From the NCBI GenBank assembly GCA_022843505.1, contig JALHNN010000167.1, forward strand, positions 1-6,324: 6,324 nucleotides of DNA, read 5' to 3'. Position numbers and translations under genes: made by a program. The stretch's first letter is position 1; the number at the start of each line of letters is the position of its first letter. Of this stretch, positions 1 to 6,324 are shown one piece after another. The notes below the pieces were generated by a model. The model was not told where the DNA came from. It did not search any database and worked only from the letters and a program-made list of their open reading frames with translations. The DNA is from Sulfuritalea sp. (lineage in GTDB: Bacteria; Pseudomonadota; Gammaproteobacteria; Burkholderiales; Rhodocyclaceae).

Positions 1-403
1 GCAACCAATCGAGGGTGCTGGCTTCCGAGCCGATCCAGGCGGCGACGCGCGAAAGCAGGCCGAAGCGCAAGTGGTTGTCGAGCCAGTCGCGCCCTTCCGG
101 GCCGAGGTAGGGGTTGCCAGTGCGGTCGTAATAATGGCGGTAATCGAGCAGCAGCAGCGGCGTGCCGTCGGGCGCCGTGGCCTCGCGCAGTCCCGGGGTC
201 GGCAGCAGGCCGCCGAGCCAGTGCGGGCGGGCGATCTCCACGGCGCCAGGAAAGGCCTGCAGGAGCGCGGGATAGGCCGGCACCAGCACGCGCACGTCGT
301 GGCCCAGGGCGCGTAACGCCGCCGGCAAGGCGCCGGCGACATCGCCGAGGCCGCCGGTCTTGACCCACGGCGCGATCTCCGAGGTGGCGAAAAGAATCTT
401 CAT
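1..403 (-). CDS. glgA: Glycogen synthase (ADP-glucose type), N-terminal part, cut by left window edge
   Basis: This is the start of a bacterial glycogen synthase (GT5 family), which transfers glucose from ADP-glucose to the non-reducing end of a growing alpha-1,4-glucan in the cytoplasm. Translating the minus strand from the ATG at 403 gives 134 codons with no stop before the edge. The protein opens with MKILFATSEIAPWVKTGGL; the KTGGL at residues 15-19 is the family's ADP-glucose-binding loop, and Lys15 falls at the same position as the well-known Lys15 of E. coli GlgA. It is followed by the GDVAGALPAAL segment, and residues near 92-120 carry the typical RTGNPY, DWLDNH and RFGLLSR elements of the N-terminal Rossmann domain. 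Roughly three quarters of a normal protein of about 480-500 residues is missing beyond the edge, including the C-terminal catalytic motifs. The ATG overlaps the stop of the upstream TPR gene by four bases. Only a weak purine-rich AAGAA lies upstream, so coupled translation is likely. Identification is firm; intactness of the remainder cannot be judged. Confidence 0.96.
   Translation of the reverse strand, partial: MKILFATSEIAPWVKTGGLGDVAGALPAALRALGHDVRVLVPAYPALLQAFPGAVEIARPHWLGGLLPTPGLREATAPDGTPLLLLDYRHYYDRTGNPYLGPEGRDWLDNHLRFGLLSRVAAWIGSEASTLDWL
400..403 (-). other. ATGA stop/start overlap coupling the TPR gene to glgA
   Basis: Read on the minus strand these four bases are ATGA. ATG is the start of glgA (403-401) and TGA is the stop of the TPR gene (402-400). 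Such overlaps commonly allow a terminating ribosome to restart on the next gene. The upstream bases, GCAAGAAACCAAGAAT, hold only a weak Shine-Dalgarno-like AAGAA, which fits initiation depending on coupling. The overlap is seen directly; the coupling is inferred. Confidence 0.85.
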
Positions 404-2367
404 ATTCTTGGTTTCTTGCAAAGGTTGAGCAGCGCCTGCCTTGCCAATTCGATCACGTTTTGCCAGTCGGCACCCGGTGCCTGCCGGAACAGGCGGACCA
501 CTCCCGGGTACCAGGGGGAGTCGTCCCGGCCGGTGAGCCAGCGCCAGTCGGTTCCGATTTCCGGCAGCAGTATCCAGGTTGGCGTGCCCGTGGCGGCGGC
601 GAGGTGCGCGCTTGAGGTGTCGACGCTGATGACGAGGTCGAGCAGGCTGGCGATGGCCGCGGTATCGGCAAAGTCGGTGATCTCGCCGCCGAGATGGAGC
701 AGCGGTTGGTCGGCCGGCGGCGTTTGCGCTTCATGTTCGCCGGCGCCCTTTTGCAGGCTGACGAAGCGGATTCCGGGCACGGACCACAGGGGGGCCAGTG
801 TGGCGAGCCCCGGCAGCGAGCGTGCGGCGTCGTTCTCGTGCGCCGGATTCCCTCGCCACACCAGCCCGACGCAAAGGCCGGGCGCAGCAAGCCGCGGCCG
901 CCATTTTTCTACCCGGTCGGGGTCGGGGCGGAGGTAGGGGAGCGCGGCCGGGATGGATTCGAGCGTGGTTTCAAGGCGCAAGGGCAGGCTCAGCAGCGGG
1001 CACCAAAGGTCGTACTCGTCGGCCATCGGCGCCCGCCATTCGTTCTTGGCGAATACCCGGTCGGCGAAGCCCTGGCGCTCGAACAGGGGCTTGAGTTCCT
1101 GTTTGCAGGCCAGGGCCAGCTGGCGAACGCCCATCTGCCGGAGCTGGGGCAGGTAGCGTACGAACTGGATCTCGTCGCCATAGCCGCCTTCGGACCAGGC
1201 CAGCATGCGCTTGCCCTCGATCGGTTCGCCATGCCACAGGCGCGGCAGGCGGTAGGTAGTCGGCACGGGCGATGGCTCAACCAGTTGCACGTCGGCATGC
1301 CGTGATTCGCCGACATCACCGAGGCGCACCTCGTAGGCTTGCCAGCCTTCCGCATAGCGTCCCTGGGCGAGCAGCAGCAGGGCGAGATTCCAGCGCGCTT
1401 CACGGTTCCGGCTGTCACGCGCCAACTCCCGCCGATAGGCAGCCTCGGCCTCAACCGGGCGCCGCATCTCCCACAGCGTACCGCCGAGGTTGTTCCAGAC
1501 CATCGGAAAGCCCGGGTCGCGCGCGATCGCCCGGCGAAAGTGGGCCTCCGCCTCTGCCAGGCGCTTGCCGCGCCAGCACAGGTTGCCCAGGCCAAAGTCC
1601 GGCGCCGCCGAGTCGACAGCCGATTCCCGGGCGCGGACAAAGGCCGCCTCGGCATCCGCCGGCCGCTGCATCCTGCCGAGCACTTCGGCGCGATTCAGCA
1701 GCGCGGTGGCGTGCCCGGGCTGCAGCGCAAGGGCGGCGTCGCAGGCCGCCTCGGCTTCCGCCAGGCGGCCGAGGTTGGCCAAGGCCAGGCCCAGGTTGCC
1801 CAGCGCGTCCACGTGGTCGGCCTGCAGTGCCAGCGCCTTGCGGCAAGCGTCCTCCGCGGCGTCGGGACGGCCCTGTTCCAGACGGACGGCGGCAAGGGCG
1901 GCAAAGGCATTGGCAAACGTCGGTGCATAAGCGACAAGGTCTGTCAGCAAGTCTTCACTTTCACCCAGTCGCCCCTGTCCGAACAGCATCTGCGCAAGAT
2001 TCAACTGTGCGCCCGCATACCCGGGACGCGCGGCCATGGCCTTGCGATAGGCCGCTTCGGCATCGGTCGGTCGCCCGGTCGCCGCCAGCAGATTGCCAAG
2101 ATTGTTCCAGGCCTCGGGGAAATCGGGCCGGATCGCCAGGGCCTTGCGGTAGGCGGCTTCGGCGGCTACCGGATCGCCCAGGCGCATCGCGCAGAGCCCC
2201 TTGTTGTTGAGGAGCCCGAAGTGATCCGGCTCCTGCCTCAGCCCCTGGTCTATCGTCGCCATGGCCTCGGCGAAGTGGCCATCGCGAATGAGTCCGACGG
2301 CGACAGGAATCAGCGCGGAAGGGTTCGCCGCCGCGGTGCAGTCGGGGTGCTGGACGTTGGCATGCAC
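400..2367 (-). CDS. TPR protein with C-terminal GT9-like glycosyltransferase domain
   Basis: A 655-residue, probably cytoplasmic protein with no signal peptide or membrane segment visible. Residues 14-319 form nine tandem 34-residue TPR units with no insertion between them, and 320-353 is a divergent tenth unit containing the RYAEGWQAYEVRL linker often seen at the end of such arrays. Residues about 376-645 form a second domain resembling ADP-heptose:LPS heptosyltransferases (GT9/GT-B fold). It opens with LWHGEPIEGKRMLAWSEGG, then YGDEIQFVRYLPQL, VGLVWRGNPAHENDAARSL near 500-518, and ISVDTSSAHLAAATGTP at 580-596, where Asp583, Thr584 and His588 match the DTxxxH nucleotide-sugar-site motif of heptosyltransferases. 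The end (DWRWLTGRDDSPWYP) is typical of the TPR-plus-GT9-like proteins common in Proteobacteria, most of which lack a known substrate. The start is a GTG; the nearby ATG at 2363 is in another frame, and the next in-frame Met is residue 36, inside the first TPR. It lies six bases after pgi and overlaps glgA by four, suggesting co-expression with glycogen genes. Any link to glycogen, such as a scaffold or glycosyltransferase, is inference only. Confidence 0.9.
   Translation of the reverse strand: MHANVQHPDCTAAANPSALIPVAVGLIRDGHFAEAMATIDQGLRQEPDHFGLLNNKGLCAMRLGDPVAAEAAYRKALAIRPDFPEAWNNLGNLLAATGRPTDAEAAYRKAMAARPGYAGAQLNLAQMLFGQGRLGESEDLLTDLVAYAPTFANAFAALAAVRLEQGRPDAAEDACRKALALQADHVDALGNLGLALANLGRLAEAEAACDAALALQPGHATALLNRAEVLGRMQRPADAEAAFVRARESAVDSAAPDFGLGNLCWRGKRLAEAEAHFRRAIARDPGFPMVWNNLGGTLWEMRRPVEAEAAYRRELARDSRNREARWNLALLLLAQGRYAEGWQAYEVRLGDVGESRHADVQLVEPSPVPTTYRLPRLWHGEPIEGKRMLAWSEGGYGDEIQFVRYLPQLRQMGVRQLALACKQELKPLFERQGFADRVFAKNEWRAPMADEYDLWCPLLSLPLRLETTLESIPAALPYLRPDPDRVEKWRPRLAAPGLCVGLVWRGNPAHENDAARSLPGLATLAPLWSVPGIRFVSLQKGAGEHEAQTPPADQPLLHLGGEITDFADTAAIASLLDLVISVDTSSAHLAAATGTPTWILLPEIGTDWRWLTGRDDSPWYPGVVRLFRQAPGADWQNVIELARQALLNLCKKPRI
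1309..2328 (-). repeat. Tandem array of ten 102-bp (34-residue) TPR-coding units
   Basis: The protein sequence divides without any gap into units ending at residues 47, 81, 115, 149, 183, 217, 251, 285 and 319, most of them closing on a Pro or a similar turn residue, with a tenth, weaker unit to 353. The most conserved stretch is the second helix, of the form AEAAYRKALA followed by xxP. At DNA level the units have largely diverged, but the stretches around 2139-2162 and 2040-2063, which both encode AAYRKA, remain close to each other. This is a protein-domain repeat inside the gene, not an independent DNA element. Confidence 0.88.
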
Positions 2368-2373
2368 GTCGCT
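2368..2373 (-). other. Six-base spacer between pgi stop and TPR gene GTG
   Basis: On the minus strand the junction reads TGA AGC GAC GTG. The pgi stop TGA is followed by two sense codons and then the GTG start, all in one reading frame. There is no clear ribosome binding site; GAAG, which spans the stop, is the best candidate but is only a partial match. The spacer is too short for a promoter or terminator, so the TPR gene depends on transcription, and probably translation, coming from pgi. Confidence 0.8.
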
Positions 2374-4023
2374 TCAGGGCCGATTTGCGTCGGACCGGCT
2401 CCAGGCGATGAGCCCCGCGGTCGAGCCGTCGAGGCCGGTGGCGGACGCCTTGCCCTCGATGATCGGCAGCAGCCGGCTGGCGAGCTGCTTGCCGTATTCG
2501 ACGCCCCACTGGTCGAAGGGGTTGATGTCCCAGATCACGCTTTCGGCGAACACCTTGTGCTCGTAGAGCGCGAGCAGGGCGCCGAGGTTATAGGGATCGA
2601 GGCGCGGCAGCAGCAGGGTGGTCGAGGGCTGGTTGCCGGGGAAGCTGCGGAAGGGGGCGAGGCGCGCCGCCTCTTCCGCCGCCATTCCGGCGGCAATCAG
2701 TTCGGCCGTGGTTTCGTCCCGGGTCTTGCCGCGCATCAGCGCCTCGCCCTGGGCGAAGCAGTTGGCCAGCAGCTTGGCCTGGTGGCCCGGCAGGTCGAAA
2801 TCCGCCTCGCGGCAGGCGATGAATTCACAGGGAATCAGGCGGTGGCCCTGGTGGATCAGCTGGTAGAAGGCATGCTGGCCGTTGGTGCCGGCCTCGCCCC
2901 AGAGGATGGGGGCGACGGCGCACTCGAGCGCCTGGCCCTGGCGATCCACCGGCTTGCCGTTGGATTCCATCTCCAGCTGCTGCAGGTAGCGCGGCAGCAG
3001 GCCCAGCGACTGGCTGTAGGGCAGCAGGGCGCGGTTGTCGGCGCCGAGGAAGTTGGTGTTCCAGATTTCGAGCAACGCCAGCAGGCCGGGCAGGTTCTGC
3101 CGCGCCGGCGCGCTGAAGAAATGCTCGTCCATGGCGTGCGCACCGGCCAGCAGCTTTTCGAAGTTGTCGAAGCCGACAGCGAGTGCCAGTGGCAGGCCGA
3201 TCGCCGACCACAGCGAATAGCGGCCGCCGACCCAGTCCCAGAAGGCGAAGGCATTGGCCGGGTCGATGCCGAAGCGGGCAACTTCGCCGAGGTTGGTCGA
3301 CACCGCGACGAAGTGCCGCGCCACCGCCGCCTCACCCAGCGCCTGCACCAGCCAGGCGCGCGCCGAGGCGGCATTCTGCATGGTCTCCTGGGTGGTGAAG
3401 GTCTTGCTGGCGATGACGAAGAGGGTGGTGCGCGGTTGTAGCGTGGCGAGCGTGACGGCGAGGTCGGCGGCGTCGAGGTTGGCGACGTAATGCACACGCA
3501 GCTCGGGGTGGCGGAAGGCCATCAGCGCCTGGGTCGCCATGCGCGGGCCGAGGTCGGAGCCGCCGATGCCGATGTTCACCACATCCGTGATCGGCTCGCC
3601 GGTGGCGCCGCGCCAGTGTCGGCCGTGGACGTCGGCGCAGAAGCGGCGCATCTTTTCCAGCTCGGCATGGACCGCCGGCATCACGTCATGGCCGGCGTAC
3701 GGGATCGGCCCCTTGCCGGCCGGGTGGCGCAAGGCGATGTGCAGCGCGGCGCGGTTCTCGGTATGGTTGATCGCGTCGCCGGCGCGCATGCGCGCGATCC
3801 AGCCGGGCAGGTCGGCGGCTTGCCAGAGTTCTTCCAGCAGGCCCATGGTCGCGGCATCGACGCGCTGCTTCGAGTAATCGAGCAGCCAGCCCTGCCAGGG
3901 AGTGGACAGGCTGGAAAAGCGTCCGCCGTCGGCGGCGAACAGCTCACGCAGATGGCGGTCGCGCAGGGTCTCGGCGGTGGCGCGGAGCCGGGTCCAGACC
4001 GGGGTGACTGCCGGCCTCATCAC
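2374..4023 (-). CDS. pgi: Glucose-6-phosphate isomerase
   Basis: This cytoplasmic enzyme interconverts glucose-6-phosphate and fructose-6-phosphate, linking glycogen and sugar phosphates to glycolysis and gluconeogenesis. The product is 549 residues, the same length as the E. coli enzyme. All expected landmarks are present: the phosphate-binding IGIGGSDLG at 151-159, SKTFTTQE at 206-213, family signature 1 (DWVGGRYSLWSAIG, 263-276, with Arg268), the catalytic Glu353 in MESNGK, His384 in TNGQHAFYQLIHQG, and family signature 2 (WDINPFDQWGVEYGK, 498-512, with Lys512). These are the equivalents of E. coli Arg, Glu355, His386 and Lys514. Two adjacent in-frame starts exist, GTG at 4023 and ATG at 4020; the ATG gives a 548-residue protein and is the conventional choice, with only the A of the preceding TGA shared. 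It follows the phosphorylase with no gap and precedes the TPR gene by six bases. Nothing suggests decay. Function is near certain from motifs. Confidence 0.98.
   Translation of the reverse strand: MMRPAVTPVWTRLRATAETLRDRHLRELFAADGGRFSSLSTPWQGWLLDYSKQRVDAATMGLLEELWQAADLPGWIARMRAGDAINHTENRAALHIALRHPAGKGPIPYAGHDVMPAVHAELEKMRRFCADVHGRHWRGATGEPITDVVNIGIGGSDLGPRMATQALMAFRHPELRVHYVANLDAADLAVTLATLQPRTTLFVIASKTFTTQETMQNAASARAWLVQALGEAAVARHFVAVSTNLGEVARFGIDPANAFAFWDWVGGRYSLWSAIGLPLALAVGFDNFEKLLAGAHAMDEHFFSAPARQNLPGLLALLEIWNTNFLGADNRALLPYSQSLGLLPRYLQQLEMESNGKPVDRQGQALECAVAPILWGEAGTNGQHAFYQLIHQGHRLIPCEFIACREADFDLPGHQAKLLANCFAQGEALMRGKTRDETTAELIAAGMAAEEAARLAPFRSFPGNQPSTTLLLPRLDPYNLGALLALYEHKVFAESVIWDINPFDQWGVEYGKQLASRLLPIIEGKASATGLDGSTAGLIAWSRSDANRP
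4020..4023 (-). other. Overlapping stop/start of glgP and pgi (GTGATG)
   Basis: The minus strand reads CTG GCT GTG ATG AGG in the pgi frame, while in the phosphorylase frame CTC TGG CTG is followed by the stop TGA (4022-4020). If pgi starts at GTG the two genes overlap by four bases (GTGA); if at ATG they overlap by one (TGATG). No strong Shine-Dalgarno sequence is seen upstream, which again fits translational coupling. Which codon is used cannot be decided from the sequence alone. Confidence 0.8.
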
Positions 4024-6324
4024 AGCCAGAGCATCATGCCCATCTCGAAGGGATGGGTGAGCAGCTCATGGGTGGGGTAGACGCGCACCCGATATTCCAT
4101 CTTGCCGCACTGGTCGGGCGTCAGTTCGCGGGCGAACAGGTGCTCGCCGTTTTCCAGCGCGCGCTCGTGCTTCAGGGTGTAGCGCCGGGCGCGCGCCGTG
4201 GTCGGCTCGCCGGGGCGGGTGAACACCATTTCAACCGCCAGGTCACGCGGCGTCAAACCGTCGAGCTGGACCGCGACCTCGAAGCGCATCGCCTCGCCGT
4301 AGCGGATGCGCGGCGGCGCCTGGTCGAGGCGGCGCAAGGAGATGCGCGGCCAGGCGGCGCGGATGCGCGACTTCCACTCCGAAACGTTGCGTGCGCCGGC
4401 AAAGTCGGCGCTGGAGTAACGGCGCCATTGCTCGGCGGCGGGCGAATAGAACTTCTCGGCGTAGTCGGTGAGCATGCGCTGCATGTTGAAGCGCGGCATG
4501 ATCGAGGCGATCGAGGCCTTGGCCATCGCCACCCATTCCGGGGAGTAGCCGAGCGAGGTGCTGCGGTAGTACATCGGGATCACGCTGTCCTGCAGCAGCT
4601 CGTAGAGCGTGCGCGCCTCGTCGGCGTCGCGTTCGGACGGATCGAGGCCTTCGGCCGCGGGCTTGATCGCCCAGCCGTTCTTGCCGTCGTAGCCTTCGCC
4701 CCACCAGCCGTCGAGCACGGAAAGATTGATCGCGCCGTTGATTGCCGCCTTCATGCCCGAGGTGCCGGAGGCTTCCAGCGGATAGATCGGATTGTTGAGC
4801 CAGACGTCGACCCCGGCCACCATGCGCCGCGCCAGGTGCAGGTCATAGCCTTCGACCAGCAGCAGGCGGCCTTCGAACTCGCGCTTGCGCGAGAGCTCGG
4901 CGATCTGGCGGATCAGTTCCCGTCCCGGTTCGTCGGCGGGGTGGGCCTTGCCGGCAAAGATGAACAGCACCGGGCGCTGCGCGTCGGAAATGATCTCGCC
5001 CAGCCAGTCGAGGTTGTTGAACAGCAGCGTGGCGCGCTTGTAGGTGGCGAAGCGGCGCGCGAAACCGATGGTCAGCACCGTCGGGTTGGTCGGGTCGGCG
5101 CAGCGCAGCACGCGGTCGAGGTGGGCCTCGGAACCCTGGTTGCGCAGGTGCTGCTGGCGCACGCGGCTGTGCACCAGGTGCAGCAGCTGGGCCTTGAGCG
5201 ACTGGCGGATGCTCCAGAAGATCTGGTCGGGAATCTTGTGCACGCCGGCCCAGCAGGACTGGTCGGTGAGGCGGTGCTGCCAGCCCAGTCCCAGATGGCG
5301 GTCGAAGGTTTCGTACCAGTCGGTGGCGAGGAAAGTGGGCACGTGCACCGCGTTGGTGACGTAGTCCATGGGGTTTTCCGGCGGTGTCACCTGCGGCCAC
5401 ATGTCGGCGCAGATCTTCGACGAAACCTCGCCGTGGATGCGCGAGACGCCGTTGTGGAAGCGCGAGCCGCGCAAGGCCAGCGCCGTCATGTTGAACTCGC
5501 CGCCGTGGTTGCCGACGCGGCCCATGCCGAGCAGTCCGTCGCGATCGAGGCCGGCCGCGGCGCAGAATCCTTCAAAGTAGTGCATGACCATGCCGTCGGC
5601 GAAATGGTCGTGGCCGGCGGGTACCGGCGTGTGCGTGGTGAACACGGTGTTGGCTGCCGCGGCTTCGAGGGCTGCCGGGAAGGGCATGCCCCGCCCGGTG
5701 ACGAGTTCGCGGATGCGCTCCAGTACCAGGAAGGCGGCATGGCCTTCGTTGATGTGCCAGACGGTGGGTTGCAGCCCGAGCGCGGCCAAAGCACGCACGC
5801 CGCCCACGCCGAGCAGGATTTCCTGCTCGATGCGCGTGCGGCGGTCGCCGCCGTACAGCTGGTGCGCAATCTGGCGGTCGGCGTCGCTGTTCTCGTCGAG
5901 TTGCGTATCCAGCAGGTAGAGGCTGTTGTTGCCGACGCGGGCGTGCCATATCTGTGCCCAGACGGTGCGTCCGGGGAAATCGACGCCGACCTTGAGTTTG
6001 GCCCCCTCCTTGTCGCGCACGGCTTCGATCGGCATGTCGTCGAAATCATTGTCGCCATAGTGCGCCGTCTGCCGCCCTTCGCGGTCGATGGTCTGGCGGA
6101 AGTAGCCCTGGCGATAGAGGAGTCCCACGGCGACGAAGGGCAGGCGCATGTCCGAGGCGCCCTTGCAGTGGTCGCCGGCGAGGATGCCGAGGCCGCCGGA
6201 ATAGATCGGCAGGCTCTCGTGGAAGCCGAACTCGGCGCAGAAGTAGGCGATCAGGTCGTTCGCCTGCAGCGGCGGCTTGCCCGGAAGGTCCAGCTTGTGC
6301 ACCGCGTGGTAGGAATCGTAGGCC
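4020..6324 (-). CDS. glgP: Alpha-glucan (glycogen) phosphorylase, 5' end cut by right window edge
   Basis: This is a pyridoxal-phosphate-dependent phosphorylase that releases glucose-1-phosphate from the non-reducing ends of alpha-1,4-glucan. It looks like the bacterial/archaeal 'alpha-glucan family phosphorylase' branch (GT35, TIGR02094 type), not the E. coli GlgP/MalP branch. Numbering from the GTG at 6302, it shows AYFCAEFGFHESLPIYSGGL at 19-38, GDHCKGASD at 43-51, LLYRQGYFRQ at 61-70, HINEGHAAF at 183-191, FTTHTPVPAGHDHF at 221-234, GFARRFATYKRATLLF at 413-428, and the PLP-lysine signature EASGTSGMKAAIN at 510-522 with Lys518. The C-terminal beta-rich tail ending HPFEMGMMLWL is also typical. 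The GTG at 6302 is not the true start: seven further codons (AYDSYHA) remain open to the edge and the family normally continues upstream, often with a DUF3417 region, so about 80-100 residues are probably missing. It is the first visible gene of the operon and runs directly into pgi. Confidence 0.95.
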   Translation of the reverse strand, partial: AYDSYHAVHKLDLPGKPPLQANDLIAYFCAEFGFHESLPIYSGGLGILAGDHCKGASDMRLPFVAVGLLYRQGYFRQTIDREGRQTAHYGDNDFDDMPIEAVRDKEGAKLKVGVDFPGRTVWAQIWHARVGNNSLYLLDTQLDENSDADRQIAHQLYGGDRRTRIEQEILLGVGGVRALAALGLQPTVWHINEGHAAFLVLERIRELVTGRGMPFPAALEAAAANTVFTTHTPVPAGHDHFADGMVMHYFEGFCAAAGLDRDGLLGMGRVGNHGGEFNMTALALRGSRFHNGVSRIHGEVSSKICADMWPQVTPPENPMDYVTNAVHVPTFLATDWYETFDRHLGLGWQHRLTDQSCWAGVHKIPDQIFWSIRQSLKAQLLHLVHSRVRQQHLRNQGSEAHLDRVLRCADPTNPTVLTIGFARRFATYKRATLLFNNLDWLGEIISDAQRPVLFIFAGKAHPADEPGRELIRQIAELSRKREFEGRLLLVEGYDLHLARRMVAGVDVWLNNPIYPLEASGTSGMKAAINGAINLSVLDGWWGEGYDGKNGWAIKPAAEGLDPSERDADEARTLYELLQDSVIPMYYRSTSLGYSPEWVAMAKASIASIMPRFNMQRMLTDYAEKFYSPAAEQWRRYSSADFAGARNVSEWKSRIRAAWPRISLRRLDQAPPRIRYGEAMRFEVAVQLDGLTPRDLAVEMVFTRPGEPTTARARRYTLKHERALENGEHLFARELTPDQCGKMEYRVRVYPTHELLTHPFEMGMMLWL

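Noticed and set aside
71..316. An 81-codon plus-strand open frame near the left edge.
   Set aside because: It is antisense to the clear glgA coding sequence and ends where glgA uses a rare TTA leucine codon (residue 30). No domain or ribosome binding site supports it.
404..460. A possible internal promoter for glgA at the end of the TPR gene, with a TTGGCA-like hexamer on the minus strand.
   Set aside because: At the expected 17-base spacing the -10 position reads CCTTTG, which does not resemble TATAAT, and the hexamer lies inside coding sequence.
400..2367. Calling the TPR protein an O-GlcNAc transferase (GT41) because of its TPR-plus-glycosyltransferase layout.
   Set aside because: The C-terminal motifs match the GT9 heptosyltransferase-like domain better, and I could not see GT41 hallmark motifs. 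The layout alone does not justify that name.
1339..3441. A 700-codon open frame on the plus strand, opposite the TPR gene and pgi.
   Set aside because: It lies in direct codon register with both minus-strand genes, which happen to share a frame. An antisense stop in this register needs TTA, CTA or TCA codons in the sense genes, and these are rare in GC-rich DNA. The translation has no recognisable domain, while both sense genes carry clear family motifs.
4710..4775. A departure from the classical phosphorylase PLP signature (Ile in place of Leu or Met just before the final Asn).
   Set aside because: The form GTSGMKAAING is, as far as I know the family, usual in the TIGR02094-type phosphorylases, and the PLP lysine (codon 4751-4749) is present, so this is a branch feature and not a defect.
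4020..6302. Taking the GTG at 6302 as the true start of the phosphorylase.
   Set aside because: The frame stays open to the window edge with family-like residues (AYDSYHA), and related phosphorylases extend well upstream of this point, so the gene is cut by the edge.

Overview
The window holds four genes, all on the minus strand and packed head to tail, so transcription runs from the right edge to the left. In transcription order they are an alpha-glucan (glycogen) phosphorylase whose 5' end lies beyond the right edge, a complete glucose-6-phosphate isomerase (pgi), a complete 655-residue TPR protein with a C-terminal glycosyltransferase-like domain, and the first 134 codons of glycogen synthase (glgA), which runs off the left edge. 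No gene on the plus strand is supported.

Spacing is extremely tight. The phosphorylase stop overlaps the pgi start (by 4 bases with GTG, 1 base with ATG). Six bases separate the pgi stop from the GTG of the TPR gene. The TPR gene stop overlaps the glgA ATG by four bases (ATGA). No room remains between genes for an independent promoter or terminator, so the simplest reading is one operon with translational coupling, whose promoter lies beyond position 6324. No RNA genes, mobile elements, CRISPR arrays or stretches of 300 bases without a gene were seen.

Three of the four genes belong to storage-glucan metabolism. GlgA builds the chain from ADP-glucose, the phosphorylase releases glucose-1-phosphate, and Pgi links glucose-6-phosphate to fructose-6-phosphate and so to glycolysis or gluconeogenesis. 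The phosphoglucomutase, ADP-glucose pyrophosphorylase and branching enzyme needed to complete the cycle are not in the window. The fourth gene, the TPR/glycosyltransferase-like protein between pgi and glgA, is the one without an assigned role and is the most interesting item here.

The DNA is GC-rich (about two thirds by eye) with strong G/C bias at third codon positions. The Pgi and GlgA sequences look proteobacterial, and the style fits a betaproteobacterium, possibly a member of the Rhodocyclales. This placement is an inference from general appearance, not from a search. I found no convincing new system; the window is mostly a well-formed glycogen operon with one unusual passenger.
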